Shown here one piece after another: positions 41,301 to 53,599 of a stretch of DNA of 64,000 nt. This stretch comes from Eleusine coracana subsp. coracana. Its lineage: Eukaryota; Streptophyta; Magnoliopsida; Poales; Poaceae. How positions within the stretch are numbered: the stretch's first letter is position 1; each line of letters opens with the position of its first letter. The notes beneath the pieces were generated by a model, which saw nothing but the letters and a program-made list of their open reading frames with translations, was not told where the DNA came from and made no database searches. Position numbers and translations under genes: made by a program. The stretch spans positions 23,513,622 through 23,577,621 of the forward strand of contig CM064417.1 of assembly GCA_032690845.1 (NCBI GenBank), written 5' to 3'.

Positions 41301-42550
41301 CGAAGTGCTAGGGGCAAGGTGTTTTAGGGCAAACCCTTAGACGGGTTTGGGCTGCATCGAGCCCCATAGAATTTTTGCTAAGCTTTTGACAAATGCCACC
41401 CTCGCCTTTGAAGTGCTAGGGGCGAGGTGTTTTAGGGCAAACCCTTAGACGGGTTCGGGCTGCATCGAGCCCCTTAGAATTTTTGCTAAGCTTTTGACAA
41501 ATGCCACCCTCCCCTTCGAAGTGCTAGGAGCGAGGTGTTTTAGGGCGAACCCTTAGACGGGTTTAAGCTGCAACGAGCCCCTTTGCATTTTTGCTAAGTT
41601 TTTGAAAAATTCCACCGTTCCCTTCGAAGTGCTAGGGGTGAGGTGTTTTAGGGTGAACCCTTAGGCGGGGTTGGGCTGCGGTGAGCCCCTTTGCATTTTG
41701 GCTAAGTTTTTGAAAAATGCCACCCTCCCCCTCGAAGTGCTAGGGGCGAGGTGTTTTAGGGCGAACCCTTAGACAGGTTTGGGCTGCAACGAGCCCCTTA
41801 GCATTTTTGCTAAGTTTTTGAAAAATGCCACCCTCACCCTCGAAGTGCTAAGGGCGTGGTGTTTTAGGGCGAACCATTAGACGGGTTTGCGCTGCAACGA
41901 GCCCCTTAGCATTTTTGCTAAGTTTTTGAAAAACGCCACCCTCCCCGTCGCAGTGCTAGGGGCGAGGTGTTTTTGGGGGAACCCTTAGACAGGTTTGGGC
42001 TGCATCGAGCCCCTAAGAATTTTTGCTAAGTTTTTGAAAAATGCCACCCTCCCCTTCGAAGTGCTAGGAGCGAGGTGTTTTAGGGTGAACCCTTAGACAG
42101 GTTTAGGCTGCAATGAGCCCCTTAGCATTTTTGCTAAGTTTTTGAAAAATGCCACCCTCACCCTCGAAGTGCTAAGGGCGTGGTGTTTTAGGGCGAACCC
42201 TTAGACGGGTTTGGGCTGCAACGAGCCCCTTAGCATTATTGCTAAGTTTTGGAAAAAGGCCACCCTCCCCTTCGAAGTGCTAGGGGCAAGGTGTTTTAGG
42301 GCAAACCCTTAGACGGGTTTGGGCTGCATCGAGCCCCATAGAATTTTTGCTTAGCTTTTGACAAATGCCACCCTCCCCTTTGAAGTGCTAGGGGCGAGGT
42401 GTTTTAGGGCAAACCCTTAGACGGGTTCGGGCTGCATCGAGCCCCTTAGAATTTTTGCTAAGCTTTTGACAAATGCCACCCTCCCCTTCGAAGTGCTAGG
42501 AGCGAGGTGTTTTAGGGCGAACCCTTAGACGGGTTTAAGCTGCAACGAGC
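38230..42550. repeat. 20-monomer (2161-bp) higher-order repeat, two copies
   Basis: 38.23-40.39 kb and 40.39-42.55 kb align at an offset of about 2161 bp, including rare variants such as GTGTTTTTGGGGGAACCC (39807 and 41968), GAAAAATTCCACCGTTCCC (39443 and 41604), and the marker monomers at 38866 and 41027. Confidence 0.85.
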
Positions 42551-45500
42551 CCCTTTGCATTTTGGCTAAGTTTTTGAAAAATGCCACCCTCCCCCTCGAA
42601 GTGCTAGGAGCGAGGTGTTTTAGGGCGAACCCTTAGACAGGTTTGGGCTGCAACGAGCCCCTTAGCATTTTTGCTAAGTTTTTGAAAAACGCCACCCTCT
42701 CCATCGAAGTGCTAGGGGCGAGGTGTTTTAGGACGAACCCTTAGACGGGTTTGTGCTGCAACGAGCCCCTTAGCATTTTTGCTAAGTTTTTGAAAAACGC
42801 CACCCTTCCCCTTCGAAGTGCTAGGGGCGAGGTGTTTCAGGGCGAACCCTTAGAAGGGTTTAGGCTGCAACGAGCCCCTTTGCATTTTTGCTAAGTTTTT
42901 GAAAAATGCCACCCTCCCCTTCGAAGTGCTAGGAGCGAGGTGTTTTAGGGTGAACCCTTAGATGGGTATAGGCTGCAATGAGCCCCTTAGAATTTTTGCT
43001 AAGTTTTTGAAAAATGCCACCCTCACCCTCGAAGTGCTAAGGGCGTGGTGTTTTAGGGCGAACCCTTAGACGAGTTTGGGCTGCAACGAGCCCCTTAGCA
43101 TTTTTGCTAAGTTCTGGAAAAAGGCCACCCTCCCCTTCGAAGTGCTAGGGGCAAGGTGTTTTAGGGCAAACCCTTAGACGGGTTTGGGCTGCATCGAGCC
43201 CCTTAGAATTTTTGCTAAGTTTTTGAAAAATGCCACCCTCCCCTTCGAAGTGCTAGGGGCGAGGTGTTTTAGGGTGAACCCGTAGACGGGTTTAGGCTGC
43301 AATGAGCCCCTTAGCATTTTTGCTAAGTTTTTGAAAAATGCCACCCTCACCCTCGAAGTGCTAAGGGCGTGGTGTTTTAGGGCGAACCCTTAGACGGGTT
43401 TGGGCTGCAACGAGCCCCTTAGCATTTTAGCTAAGTTTTGGAAAAAGGCCACCCTCCCCTTCGAAGTGCTAGGGGCAAGGTGTTTTAGGGCAAACCCTTA
43501 GACGGGTTTGGGCTGCATCGAGCCCCATAGAATTTTTGCTATGCTTTTGACAAATGCCACCCTCCCCTTTGAAGTGCTAGGGGCGAGGTGTTTTAGGGCA
43601 AACCCTTAGACTGGTTTGGGCTGCATCGAGCCCCTTAGAATTTTTGCTAAGCTTTTGACAAATGCCAACCTCCACTTTGAAGTGCTAGCAGCGAAGTGTT
43701 TTAGGGCGAACCCTTAGACGGGTTTAAGCTGCAACGAGCCCCTTAGCATTTTTGCTAAGTTTTTGAAAAACGCCACCCTCTCCATCGAAGTGCTAGGGGC
43801 GAGGTGTTTTAGGATGAACCGTTAGACGGGTTTGGGCTGCAACGAGCCCCTTAGCATTTTTGCTAAGTTTTTAAAAAACGCCACCCTCCCCTTCGAAGTG
43901 CTAGGGGCCAGGTGTTTTAGGGCGAACCCTTAGACGGGTTTACGTTGCAATGAGCCCCTTAGCATTTTTGCTAAGTTTTTGAAAAAAGGCCACCCTCCCC
44001 TTCGAAGTGCTAGGGGCAAGGTGTTTTAGGGCAAACCCTTAGACGGGTTTGGGCTGCATCGAGCCCCATAGAATTTTTGCTAAGCTTTTGACAAATGCCA
44101 CCCTCCCCTTTGAAGTGCTAGGGGCGAGGTGTTTTAGGACAAACCCTTAGACGGGTTCGGGCTGCATCGAGCCCCTTAGAATTTTTGCTAAGCTTTTGAC
44201 AAATGCCACCCTCCCCTTCGAAGTGCTAGGAGCGAGGTGTTTTAGGGCGAACCCTTAGACGGGTTTAAGCTGCAACGAGCCCCTTTGCATTTTTGCTAAG
44301 TTTTTGAAAAATTCCACCGTTCCCTTCGAAGTGCTAGGGGTGAGGTGTTTTAGGGTGAACCCTTAGGCGGGGTTGGGCTGCGGTGAGCCCCTTTGCATTT
44401 TGGCTAAGTTTTTGAAAAATGCCACCCTCCCCCTCGAAGTGCTAGGGGCGAGGTGTTTTAGGGCGAACCCTTAGACAGGTTTGGGCTGCAACGAGCCCCT
44501 TAGCATTTTTGCTAAGTTTTTGAAAAACGCCACCCTCTCCATCGAAGTGCTAGGGGCGAGGTGTTTTAGGACGAACCCTTAGACGGGTTTGCGCTGCAAC
44601 GAGCCCCTTAGCATTTTTGCTAAGTTTTTGAAAAACGCCACCCTCCCCGTCGCAGTGCTAGGGCGAGGTGTTTTAGGGGGAACCCTTAGACAGGTTTGGG
44701 CTGCATCGAGCCCCTAAGAATTTTTGCTAAGTTTTTGAAAAATGCCACCCTCCCCTTCGAAGTGCTAGGAGCGAGGTATTTTAGGGAGAACCCTTAGACG
44801 GGTTTAGGCTGCAATGAGCCCCTTAGCATTTTTGCTAAGTTTTTGAAAAATGCCACCCTCACCCTCGAAGTGCTAAGGGCGTGGTGTTTTAGGGCGAACC
44901 CTTAGACGGGTTTGGGCTGCAACGAGCCCCTTAGCATTATTGCTAAGTTTTGGAAAAAGGCCACCCTCCCCTTCGAAGTGCTAGGGGCAAGGTGTTTTAG
45001 GGCAAACCCTTAGACGGGTTTGGGCTGCATCGAGCCCCATAGAATTTTTGCTATGCTTTTGACAAATGCCACCCTCCCCTTTGAAGTGCTAGGGGCGAGG
45101 TGTTTTAGGGCAAACCCTTAGACGGGTTTGGGATGCATCGAGCCCCTTAGAATTTTTGCTAAGCTTTTGACAAATGCCACCCTCCACTTCGAAGTGCTAG
45201 GAGCGAGGTGTTATAGGGCGAACCCTTAGACGGGTTTAAGCTGCAACGAGACCCTTTGCATTTTTGCTAAGTTTTTGAAAAACGCCACCCTCTCATTCGA
45301 AGTGCTAGGGGCGAGGTGTTTTAGGATGAACCGTTAGAAAGGTTTGGGCTGCAACGAGCCCCTTAGCATTTTTGCTATGTTTTTAAAAAACGCCACCCTC
45401 CCCTTCGAAGTGCTAGGGGCCAGGTGTTTTAGGGCGAACCCTTAGACGGGTTTACGTTGCAATGAGCCCCTTAGCATTTTTGCTATGTTTTTAAAAAAGG

Positions 45501-48500
45501 CCACCCTCCCCTTCGAAGTGCTAGGGGCAAGGTGTTTTAGGGCAAACCCTTAGACGGGTTTACGTTGCAATGAGCCCCTTAGCATTTTTGCTAAGTTTTT
45601 GAAAAAAGGCCACCCTCCCCTTCGAAGTGCTAGGGGCAAGGTGTTTTAGGGCAAACCCTTAGACGGGTTTGGGCTGCATCGAGCCCCATAGAATTTTTGC
45701 TAAGCTTTTGACAAATGCCACCCTCCCCTTTGAAGTGCTAGGGGCGAGGTGTTTTAGGGCAAACCCTTAGACGGGTTCGGGCTGCATCGAGCCCCTTAGA
45801 ATTTTTGCTAAGCTTTTGACAAATGCCACCCTCCCCTTCGAAGTGCTAGGAGCGAGGTGTTTTAGGGCGAACCCTTAGACAGGTTTAAGCTGCAACGAGC
45901 CCCTTTGCATTTTGGCTAAGTTTTTGAAAAACGCCACCGTTCCCTTCGAAGTGCTAGGGGTGAGGTGTTTTAGAGTGAACCCTTAGGCGGGGTTGGGCTG
46001 CGGTGAGCCCCTTTGCATTTTGGCTAAGTTTTTGAAAAATGCCACCCTCCCCCTCGAAGTGCTAGGGGCGAGGTGTTTTAGGGCGAACCCTTAGACAGGT
46101 TTGGGCTGCAACGAGCCCCTTAGCATTTTTGCTAAGTTTTTGAAAAATGCCACCCTCACCCTCGAAGTGCTAAGGGCGTGGTGTTTTAGGGCGAACCATT
46201 AGACGGGTTTGCGCTGCAACGAGCCCCTTAGCATTTTTGCTAAGTTTTTGAAAAACGCCACCCTCCCCGTCGCAGTGCTAGGGGCGAGGTGTTTTTGGGG
46301 GAACCCTTAGACAGGTTTGGGCTGCATCGAGCCCCTAAGAATTTTTGCTAAGTTTTGAAAAATGCCACCCTCCCCTTCGAAGTGCTAGGAGCGAGGTGTT
46401 TTAGGGTGAACCCTTAGACAGGTTTAGGCTGCAATGAGCCCCTTAGCATTTTTGCTAAGTTTTTGAAAAATGCCACCCTCCCCTCGAAGTGCTAAGGGGC
46501 GAGGTGTTTTAGGGCGAACCCTTAGACGGGTTTGGGCTGCAACGAGCCCCTTAGCATTATTGCTAAGTTTTGGAAAAAGGCCACCCTCCCCTTCGAAGTG
46601 CTAGGGCAAGGTGTTTTAGGGCAAACCCTTAGACGGGTTTGGGCTGCATCGAGCCCCATAGAATTTTTGCTAAGCTTTTGACAAATGCCACCCTCCCCTT
46701 TCGAAGTGCTAGGGGCGAGGTGTTTAGGGCAAACCCTTAGACGGGTTCGGGCTGCATCGAGCCCCTTAGAATTTTTGCTAAGCTTTTGACAAATGCCACC
46801 CTCCCCTTCGAAGTGCTAGGAGCGAGGTGTTTTAGGGCGAACCCTTAGACGGGTTTAAGCTGCAACGAGCCCCTTTGCATTTTGGCTAAGTTTTTGAAAA
46901 ATGCCACCCTCCCCCTCGAAGTGCTAGGAGCGAGGTGTTTTAGGGCGAACCCTTAGACAGGTTTGGGCTGCAACGAGCCCCTTAGCATTTTTGCTAAGTT
47001 TTTGAAAAACGCCACCCTCTCCATCGAAGTGCTAGGGGCGAGGTGTTTTAGGACGAACCCTTAGACGGGTTTGTGCTGCAACGAGCCCCTTAGCATTTTT
47101 GCTAAGTTTTTGAAAAACGCCACCCTCCCCTTCGAAGTGCTAGGGGCGAGGTGTTTCAGGGCGAACCCTTAGAAGGGTTTAGGCTGCAACGAGCCCCTTT
47201 GCATTTTTGCTAAGTTTTTGAAAAATGCCACCCTCCCCTTCGAAGTGCTAGGAGCGAGGTGTTTTAGGGTGAACCCTTAGATGGGTATAGGCTGCAATGA
47301 GCCCCTTAGAATTTTTGCTAAGTTTTTGAAAAATGCCACCCTCACCCTCGAAGTGCTAAGGGCGTGGTGTTTTAGGGCGAACCCTTAGACGGGTTTGGGC
47401 TGCAACGAGCCCCTTAGCATTTTTGCTAAGTTCTGGAAAAAGGCCACCCTCCCCTTCGAAGTGCTAGGGGCAAGGTGTTTTAGGGCAAACCCTTAGACGG
47501 GTTTGGGCTGCATCGAGCCCCTTAGAATTTTTGCTAAGTTTTTGAAAAATGCCACCCTCCCCTTCGAAGTGCTAGGGGCGAGGTGTTTTAGGGTGAACCC
47601 GTAGACGGGTTTAGGCTGCAATGAGCCCCTTAGCATTTTTGCTAAGTTTTTGAAAAATGCCACCCTCACCCTCGAAGTGCTAAGGGCGTGGTGTTTTAGG
47701 GCGAACCCTTAGACGGGTTTGGGCTGCAACGAGCCCCTTAGCATTTTAGCTAAGTTTTGGAAAAAGGCCACCCTCCCCTTCGAAGTGCTAGGGGCAAGGT
47801 GTTTTAGGGCAAACCCTTAGACGGGTTTGGGCTGCATCGAGCCCCATAGAATTTTTGCTATGCTTTTGACAAATGCCACCCTCCCCTTTGAAGTGCTAGG
47901 GGCGAGGTGTTTTAGGGCAAACCCTTAGACTGGTTTGGGCTGCATCGAGCCCCTTAGAATTTTTGCTAAGCTTTTGACAAATGCCAACCTCCACTTTGAA
48001 GTGCTAGCAGCGAAGTGTTTTAGGGCGAACCCTTAGACGGGTTTAAGCTGCAACGAGCCCCTTAGCATTTTTGCTAAGTTTTTGAAAAACGCCACCCTCT
48101 CCATCGAAGTGCTAGGGGCGAGGTGTTTTAGGATGAACCGTTAGACGGGTTTGGGCTGCAACGAGCCCCTTAGCATTTTTGCTAAGTTTTTAAAAAACGC
48201 CACCCTCCCCTTCGAAGTGCTAGGGGCCAGGTGTTTTAGGGCGAACCCTTAGACGGGTTTACGTTGCAATGAGCCCCTTAGCATTTTTGCTAAGTTTTTG
48301 AAAAAAGGCCACCCTCCCCTTCGAAGTGCTAGGGGCAAGGTGTTTTAGGGCAAACCCTTAGACGGGTTTGGGCTGCATCGAGCCCCATAGAATTTTTGCT
48401 AAGCTTTTGACAAATGCCACCCTCCCCTTTGAAGTGCTAGGGGCGAGGTGTTTTAGGACAAACCCTTAGACGGGTTCGGGCTGCATCGAGCCCCTTAGAA

Positions 48501-50460
48501 TTTTTGCTAAGCTTTTGACAAATGCCACCCTCCCCTTCGAAGTGCTAGGAGCGAGGTGTTTTAGGGCGAACCCTTAGACGGGTTTAAGCTGCAACGAGCC
48601 CCTTTGCATTTTTGCTAAGTTTTTGAAAAATTCCACCGTTCCCTTCGAAGTGCTAGGGGTGAGGTGTTTTAGGGTGAACCCTTAGGCGGGGTTGGGCTGC
48701 GGTGAGCCCCTTTGCATTTTGGCTAAGTTTTTGAAAAATGCCACCCTCCCCCTCGAAGTGCTAGGGGCGAGGTGTTTTAGGGCGAACCCTTAGACAGGTT
48801 TGGGCTGCAACGAGCCCCTTAGCATTTTTGCTAAGTTTTTGAAAAACGCCACCCTCTCCATCGAAGTGCTAGGGGCGAGGTGTTTTAGGACGAACCCTTA
48901 GACGGGTTTGCGCTGCAACGAGCCCCTTAGCATTTTTGCTAAGTTTTTGAAAAACGCCACCCTCCCCGTCGCAGTGCTACGGGCGAGGTGTTTTAGGGGG
49001 AACCCTTAGACAGGTTTGGGCTGCATCGAGCCCCTAAGAATTTTTGCTAAGTTTTTGAAAAATGCCACCCTCCCCTTCGAAGTGCTAGGAGCGAGGTATT
49101 TTAGGGAGAACCCTTAGACGGGTTTAGGCTGCAATGAGCCCCTTAGCATTTTTGCTAAGTTTTTGAAAAATGCCACCCTCACCCTCGAAGTGCTAAGGGC
49201 GTGGTGTTTTAGGGCGAACCCTTAGACGGGTTTGGGCTGCAACGAGCCCCTTAGCATTATTGCTAAGTTTTGGAAAAAGGCCACCCTCCCCTTCGAAGTG
49301 CTAGGGGCAAGGTGTTTTAGGGCAAACCCTTAGACGGGTTTGGGCTGCATCGAGCCCCATAGAATTTTTGCTATGCTTTTGACAAATGCCACCCTCCCCT
49401 TTGAAGTGCTAGGGGCGAGGTGTTTTAGGGCAAACCCTTAGACGGGTTTGGGATGCATCGAGCCCCTTAGAATTTTTGCTAAGCTTTTGACAAATGCCAC
49501 CCTCCACTTCGAAGTGCTAGGAGCGAGGTGTTATAGGGCGAACCCTTAGACGGGTTTAAGCTGCAACGAGACCCTTTGCATTTTTGCTAAGTTTTTGAAA
49601 AACGCCACCCTCTCATTCGAAGTGCTAGGGGCGAGGTGTTTTAGGATGAACCGTTAGAAAGGTTTGGGCTGCAACGAGCCCCTTAGCATTTTTGCTATGT
49701 TTTTAAAAAACGCCACCCTCCCCTTCGAAGTGCTAGGGGCCAGGTGTTTTAGGGCGAACCCTTAGACGGGTTTACGTTGCAATGAGCCCCTTAGCATTTT
49801 TGCTATGTTTTTAAAAAAGGCCACCCTCCCCTTCGAAGTGCTAGGGGCAAGGTGTTTTAGGGCAAACCCTTAGACGGGTTTACGTTGCAATGAGCCCCTT
49901 AGCATTTTTGCTAAGTTTTTGAAAAAAGGCCACCCTCCCCTTCGAAGTGCTAGGGGCAAGGTGTTTTAGGGCAAACCCTTAGACGGGTTTGGGCTGCATC
50001 GAGCCCCATAGAATTTTTGCTAAGCTTTTGACAAATGCCACCCTCCCCTTGAAGTGCTAGGGGCGAGGTGTTTTAGGGCAAACCCTTAGACGGGTTTCGG
50101 GCTGCATCGAGCCCCTTAGAATTTTTGCTAAGCTTTTGACAAATGCCACCCTCCCCTTCGAAGTGCTAGGAGCGAGGTGTTTTAGGGCGAACCCTTAGAC
50201 GGGTTTAAGCTGCAACGAGCCCCTTTGCATTTTTGCTAAGTTTTTGAAAAACGCCACCGTTCCCTTCGAAGTGCTAGGGGTGAGGTGTTTTAGAGTGAAC
50301 CCTTAGGCGGGGTTGGGCTGCGATGAGCCCCTTTGCATTTTGGCTAAGTTTTTGAAAAATGCCACCCTCCCCCTCGAAGTGCTAGGGCGAGGTGTTTTAG
50401 GGCGAACCCTTAGACAGGTTTGGGCTGCAACGAGCCCCTTAGCATTTTTGCTAAGTTTTT
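41200..50460. repeat. 40-monomer (4320-bp) higher-order repeat, two copies
   Basis: About 41.2-46.1 kb aligns to 45.5-50.5 kb at an offset of 4320 bp with very few substitutions: for example, 42541-42660 and 46861-46980 are identical as read. The aligned length exceeds the period, so the unit is tandem. The second copy has a patch of one-base gaps at 46340-46730 absent from 42020-42410. Confidence 0.85.
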
Positions 50461-50520
50461 GAAAAACGCCACCCTCTCCATCGAAGTGCTAGGGGCGAGG
50501 TGTTTTAGGACGAACCCTTA

Positions 50521-52680
50521 GACGGGTTTGCGCTGCAACGAGCCCCTTAGCATTTTTGCTAAGTTTTTGAAAAACGCCACCCTCCCCTTCGAAGTGCTAG
50601 GGGCGAGGTGTTTCAGGGCGAACCCTTAGAAGGGTTTAGGCTGCAACGAGCCCCTTTGCTTTTTTGCTAAGTTTTTGAAAAAGGCCACCATCCCCTTTGA
50701 AGTGCTAGGGGCGAGGTGTTTTAGGGCGAACCCTTAGACGGGTTTAGGCTGCAACGAGCCCCTTTGCATTTTTGCTAAGTTTTTGAGAAACGCCACCGTC
50801 CCCTTCGAAGTGCTAGGGGCGAGGTGTTTTATGGCGAACCCATAGACGGGTTTAGGCTGCAATGAGCACCTTAGCATTTTTGCTAAGTTTTTGAAAAACG
50901 CCACCCTCCCCTTCGAAGTGCTAGGGGCGAGGTGTTTTAGGGTGAACCCTTAGACGGGTTTGGGCTGCAACGAGCCCCTTTGCATTTTTGCTAAGTTTTT
51001 GAAAAACGCCACCCTCCCCTTCGAAGTGCTAGGGGCGAGGTGTTTTAGGGCAAACCCTTAGACGGGTTTGGGCTGCATCGAGCCCCATAGAATTTTTGCT
51101 AAGCTTTTGACAAATGCCACCCTCCCCTTTGAAGTGCTAGGGGCGAGGTGTTTTAGGGCAAACCCTTAGACGGGTTCGGGCTGCATCGAGCCCCTTAGAA
51201 TTTTTGCTAAGCTTTTGACAAATGCCACCCTCCCCTTCGAAGTGCTAGGAGCGAGGTGTTTTAGGGCGAACCCTTAGACGGGTTTAAGCTGCAACGAGCC
51301 CCTTTGCATTTTGGCTAAGTTTTTGAAAAACGCCACCGTTCCCTTCGAAGTGCTAGGGGTGAGGTGTTTTAGAGTGAACCCTTAGGCGGGGTTGGGCTGC
51401 GGTGAGCCCCTTTGCATTTTGGCTAAGTTTTTGAAAAATGCCACCCTCCCCCTCGAAGTGCTAGGAGCGAGGTGTTTTAGGGCGAACCCTTAGACAGGTT
51501 TGGGCTGCAACGAGCCCCTTAGCATTTTTGCTAAGTTTTTGAAAAACGCCACCCTCTCCATCGAAGTGCTAGGGGCGAGGTGTTTTAGGACGAACCCTTA
51601 GACGGGTTTGCGCTGCAACGAGCCCCTTAGCATTTTTGCTAAGTTTTTGAAAAACGCCACCCTCCCCTTCGAAGTGCTAGGGGCGAGGTGTTTCAGGGCG
51701 AACCCTTAGAAGGGTTTAGGCTGCAACGAGCCCCTTTGCATTTTTGCTAAGTTTTTGAAAAAGGCCACCATCCCCTTTCGAAGTGCTAGGGGCGAGGTGT
51801 TTTAGGGCGAACCCTTAGACGGGTTTAGGCTGCAACGAGCCCCTTTGCATTTTTGCTAAGTTTTTGAGAAACGCCACCGTCCCCTTCGAAGTGCTAGGGG
51901 CGAGGTGTTTTATGGCGAACCCATTAGACGGGTTTAGGCTGCAATGAGCCCCTTAGCATTTTTGCTAAGTTTTTGAAAAACGCCACCCTCCCCTTCGAAG
52001 TGCTAGGGGCGAGGTGTTTTAGGGTGAACCCTTAGACGGGTTTGGGCTGCAACGAGCCCCTTTGCATTTTTGCTAAGTTTTTGAAAAACGCCACCCTCCC
52101 CTTCGAAGTGCTAGGGGCGAGGTGTTTTAGGGCAAACCCTTAGACGGGTTTGGGCTGCATCGAGCCCCATAGAATTTTTGCTAAGCTTTTGACAAATGCC
52201 ACCCTCCCCTTTGAAGTGCTAGGGGCGAGGTGTTTTAGGGCAAACCCTTAGACGGGTTCGGGCTGCATCGAGCCCCTTAGAATTTTTGCTAAGCTTTTGA
52301 CAAATGCCACCCTCCCCTTCGAAGTGCTAGGAGCGAGGTGTTTTAGGGCGAACCCTTAGACGGGTTTAAGCTGCAACGAGCCCCTTTGCATTTTGGCTAA
52401 GTTTTTGAAAAATGCCACCCTCCCCCTCGAAGTGCTAGGAGCGAGGTGTTTTAGGGCGAACCCTTAGACAGGTTTGGGCTGCAACGAGCCCCTTAGCATT
52501 TTTGCTAAGTTTTTGAAAAACGCCACCCTCTCCATCGAAGTGCTAGGGGCGAGGTGTTTTAGGACGAACCCTTAGACGGGTTTGCGCTGCAACGAGCCCC
52601 TTAGCATTTTTGCTAAGTTTTTGAAAAACGCCACCCTCCCCTTCGAAGTGCTAGGGGCGAGGTGTTTCAGGGCGAACCCT
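50521..52680. repeat. 10-monomer (1080-bp) higher-order repeat
   Basis: 50521-50640 and 51601-51720 are identical as read, with rare monomers (AAGGCCACCATCCCCTTT at 50681 and 51761; TTTTATGGCGAACCCAT at 50828 and 51908) repeated at an offset of 1080 bp. Confidence 0.8.
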
Positions 52681-53599
52681 TAGAAGGGTTTAGGCTGCAA
52701 CGAGCCCCTTTAGCATTTTTGCTAAGTTTTTGAAAAATGCCACCCTCCCCTTCGAAGTGCTAGGAGCGAGGTGTTTTAGGGTGAACCCTTAGACGGGTTT
52801 AGGCTGCAATGAGCCCCTTAGCATTTTTGCTAAGTTTTTGAAAAATGCCACCCTCACCCTCGAAGTGCTAAGGGCGTGGTGTTTTAGGGCGAACCCTTAG
52901 ACGGGTTTGGGCTGCAACGAGCCCCTTAGAATTTTTGCTAAGTTTTTGAAAAACGCCACCCTCTCCATCGAAGTGCTAGGGGCGAGGTGTTTTAGGACGA
53001 ACCCTTAGACGGGTTTGCGCTGCAACGAGCCCCTTAGCATTTTTGCTAAGTTTTTGAAAAACGCCACCCTCCCCTTCGAAGTGCTAGGGGCGAGGTGTTT
53101 CAGGGCGAACCCTTAGAAGGGTTTAGGCTGCAACGAGCCCCTTTGCATTTTTGCTAAGTTTTTGAAAAATGCCACCCTCCCCTTCGAAGTGCTAGGAGCG
53201 AGGTGTTTTAGGGTGAACCCTTAGACGGGTTTAGGCTGCAATGAGCCCCTTAGCATTTTTGCTAAGTTTTTGAAAAATGCCACCCTCACCCTCGAAGTGC
53301 TAAGGGCGTGGTGTTTTAGGGCGAACCCTTAGACGGGTTTGGGCTGCAACGAGCCCCTTAGCATTTTTGCTAAGTTCTGGAAAAAGGCCACCCTCCCCTT
53401 CGAAGTGCTAGGGGCAAGGTGTTTTAGGGCAAACCCTTAGACGGGTTTGGGCTGCATCGAGCACCTTAGAATTTTTGCTAAGTTTTTGAAAAATGCCACC
53501 CTCCCCTTCGAAGTGCTAGGGGCGAGGTGTTTTAGGGTGAACCCGTAGACGGGTTTAGGCTGCAATGAGCCCCTTAGCATTTTTGCTAAGTTTTTGAAA

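Larger units (their letters stand above)
33788..49700. repeat. higher-order repeats marked by the GGATGAACCGTTAGACGG monomer
   Basis: A marker monomer (GGATGAACCGTTAGACGG), always followed by one with TTTTTAAAAAACGCC and GGGCCAGG and then one with TTACGTTGCAATGAG, starts at 33788, 36381, 38866, 41027, 43729 and 48048. Spacings are 2593, 2485, 2161, 2702 and 4319 bp, i.e. 24, 23, 20, 25 and 40 monomers. A variant (CCGTTAGAAAGG) lies near 45325 and 49645. The array in this window starts with the marker monomer. Confidence 0.85.
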
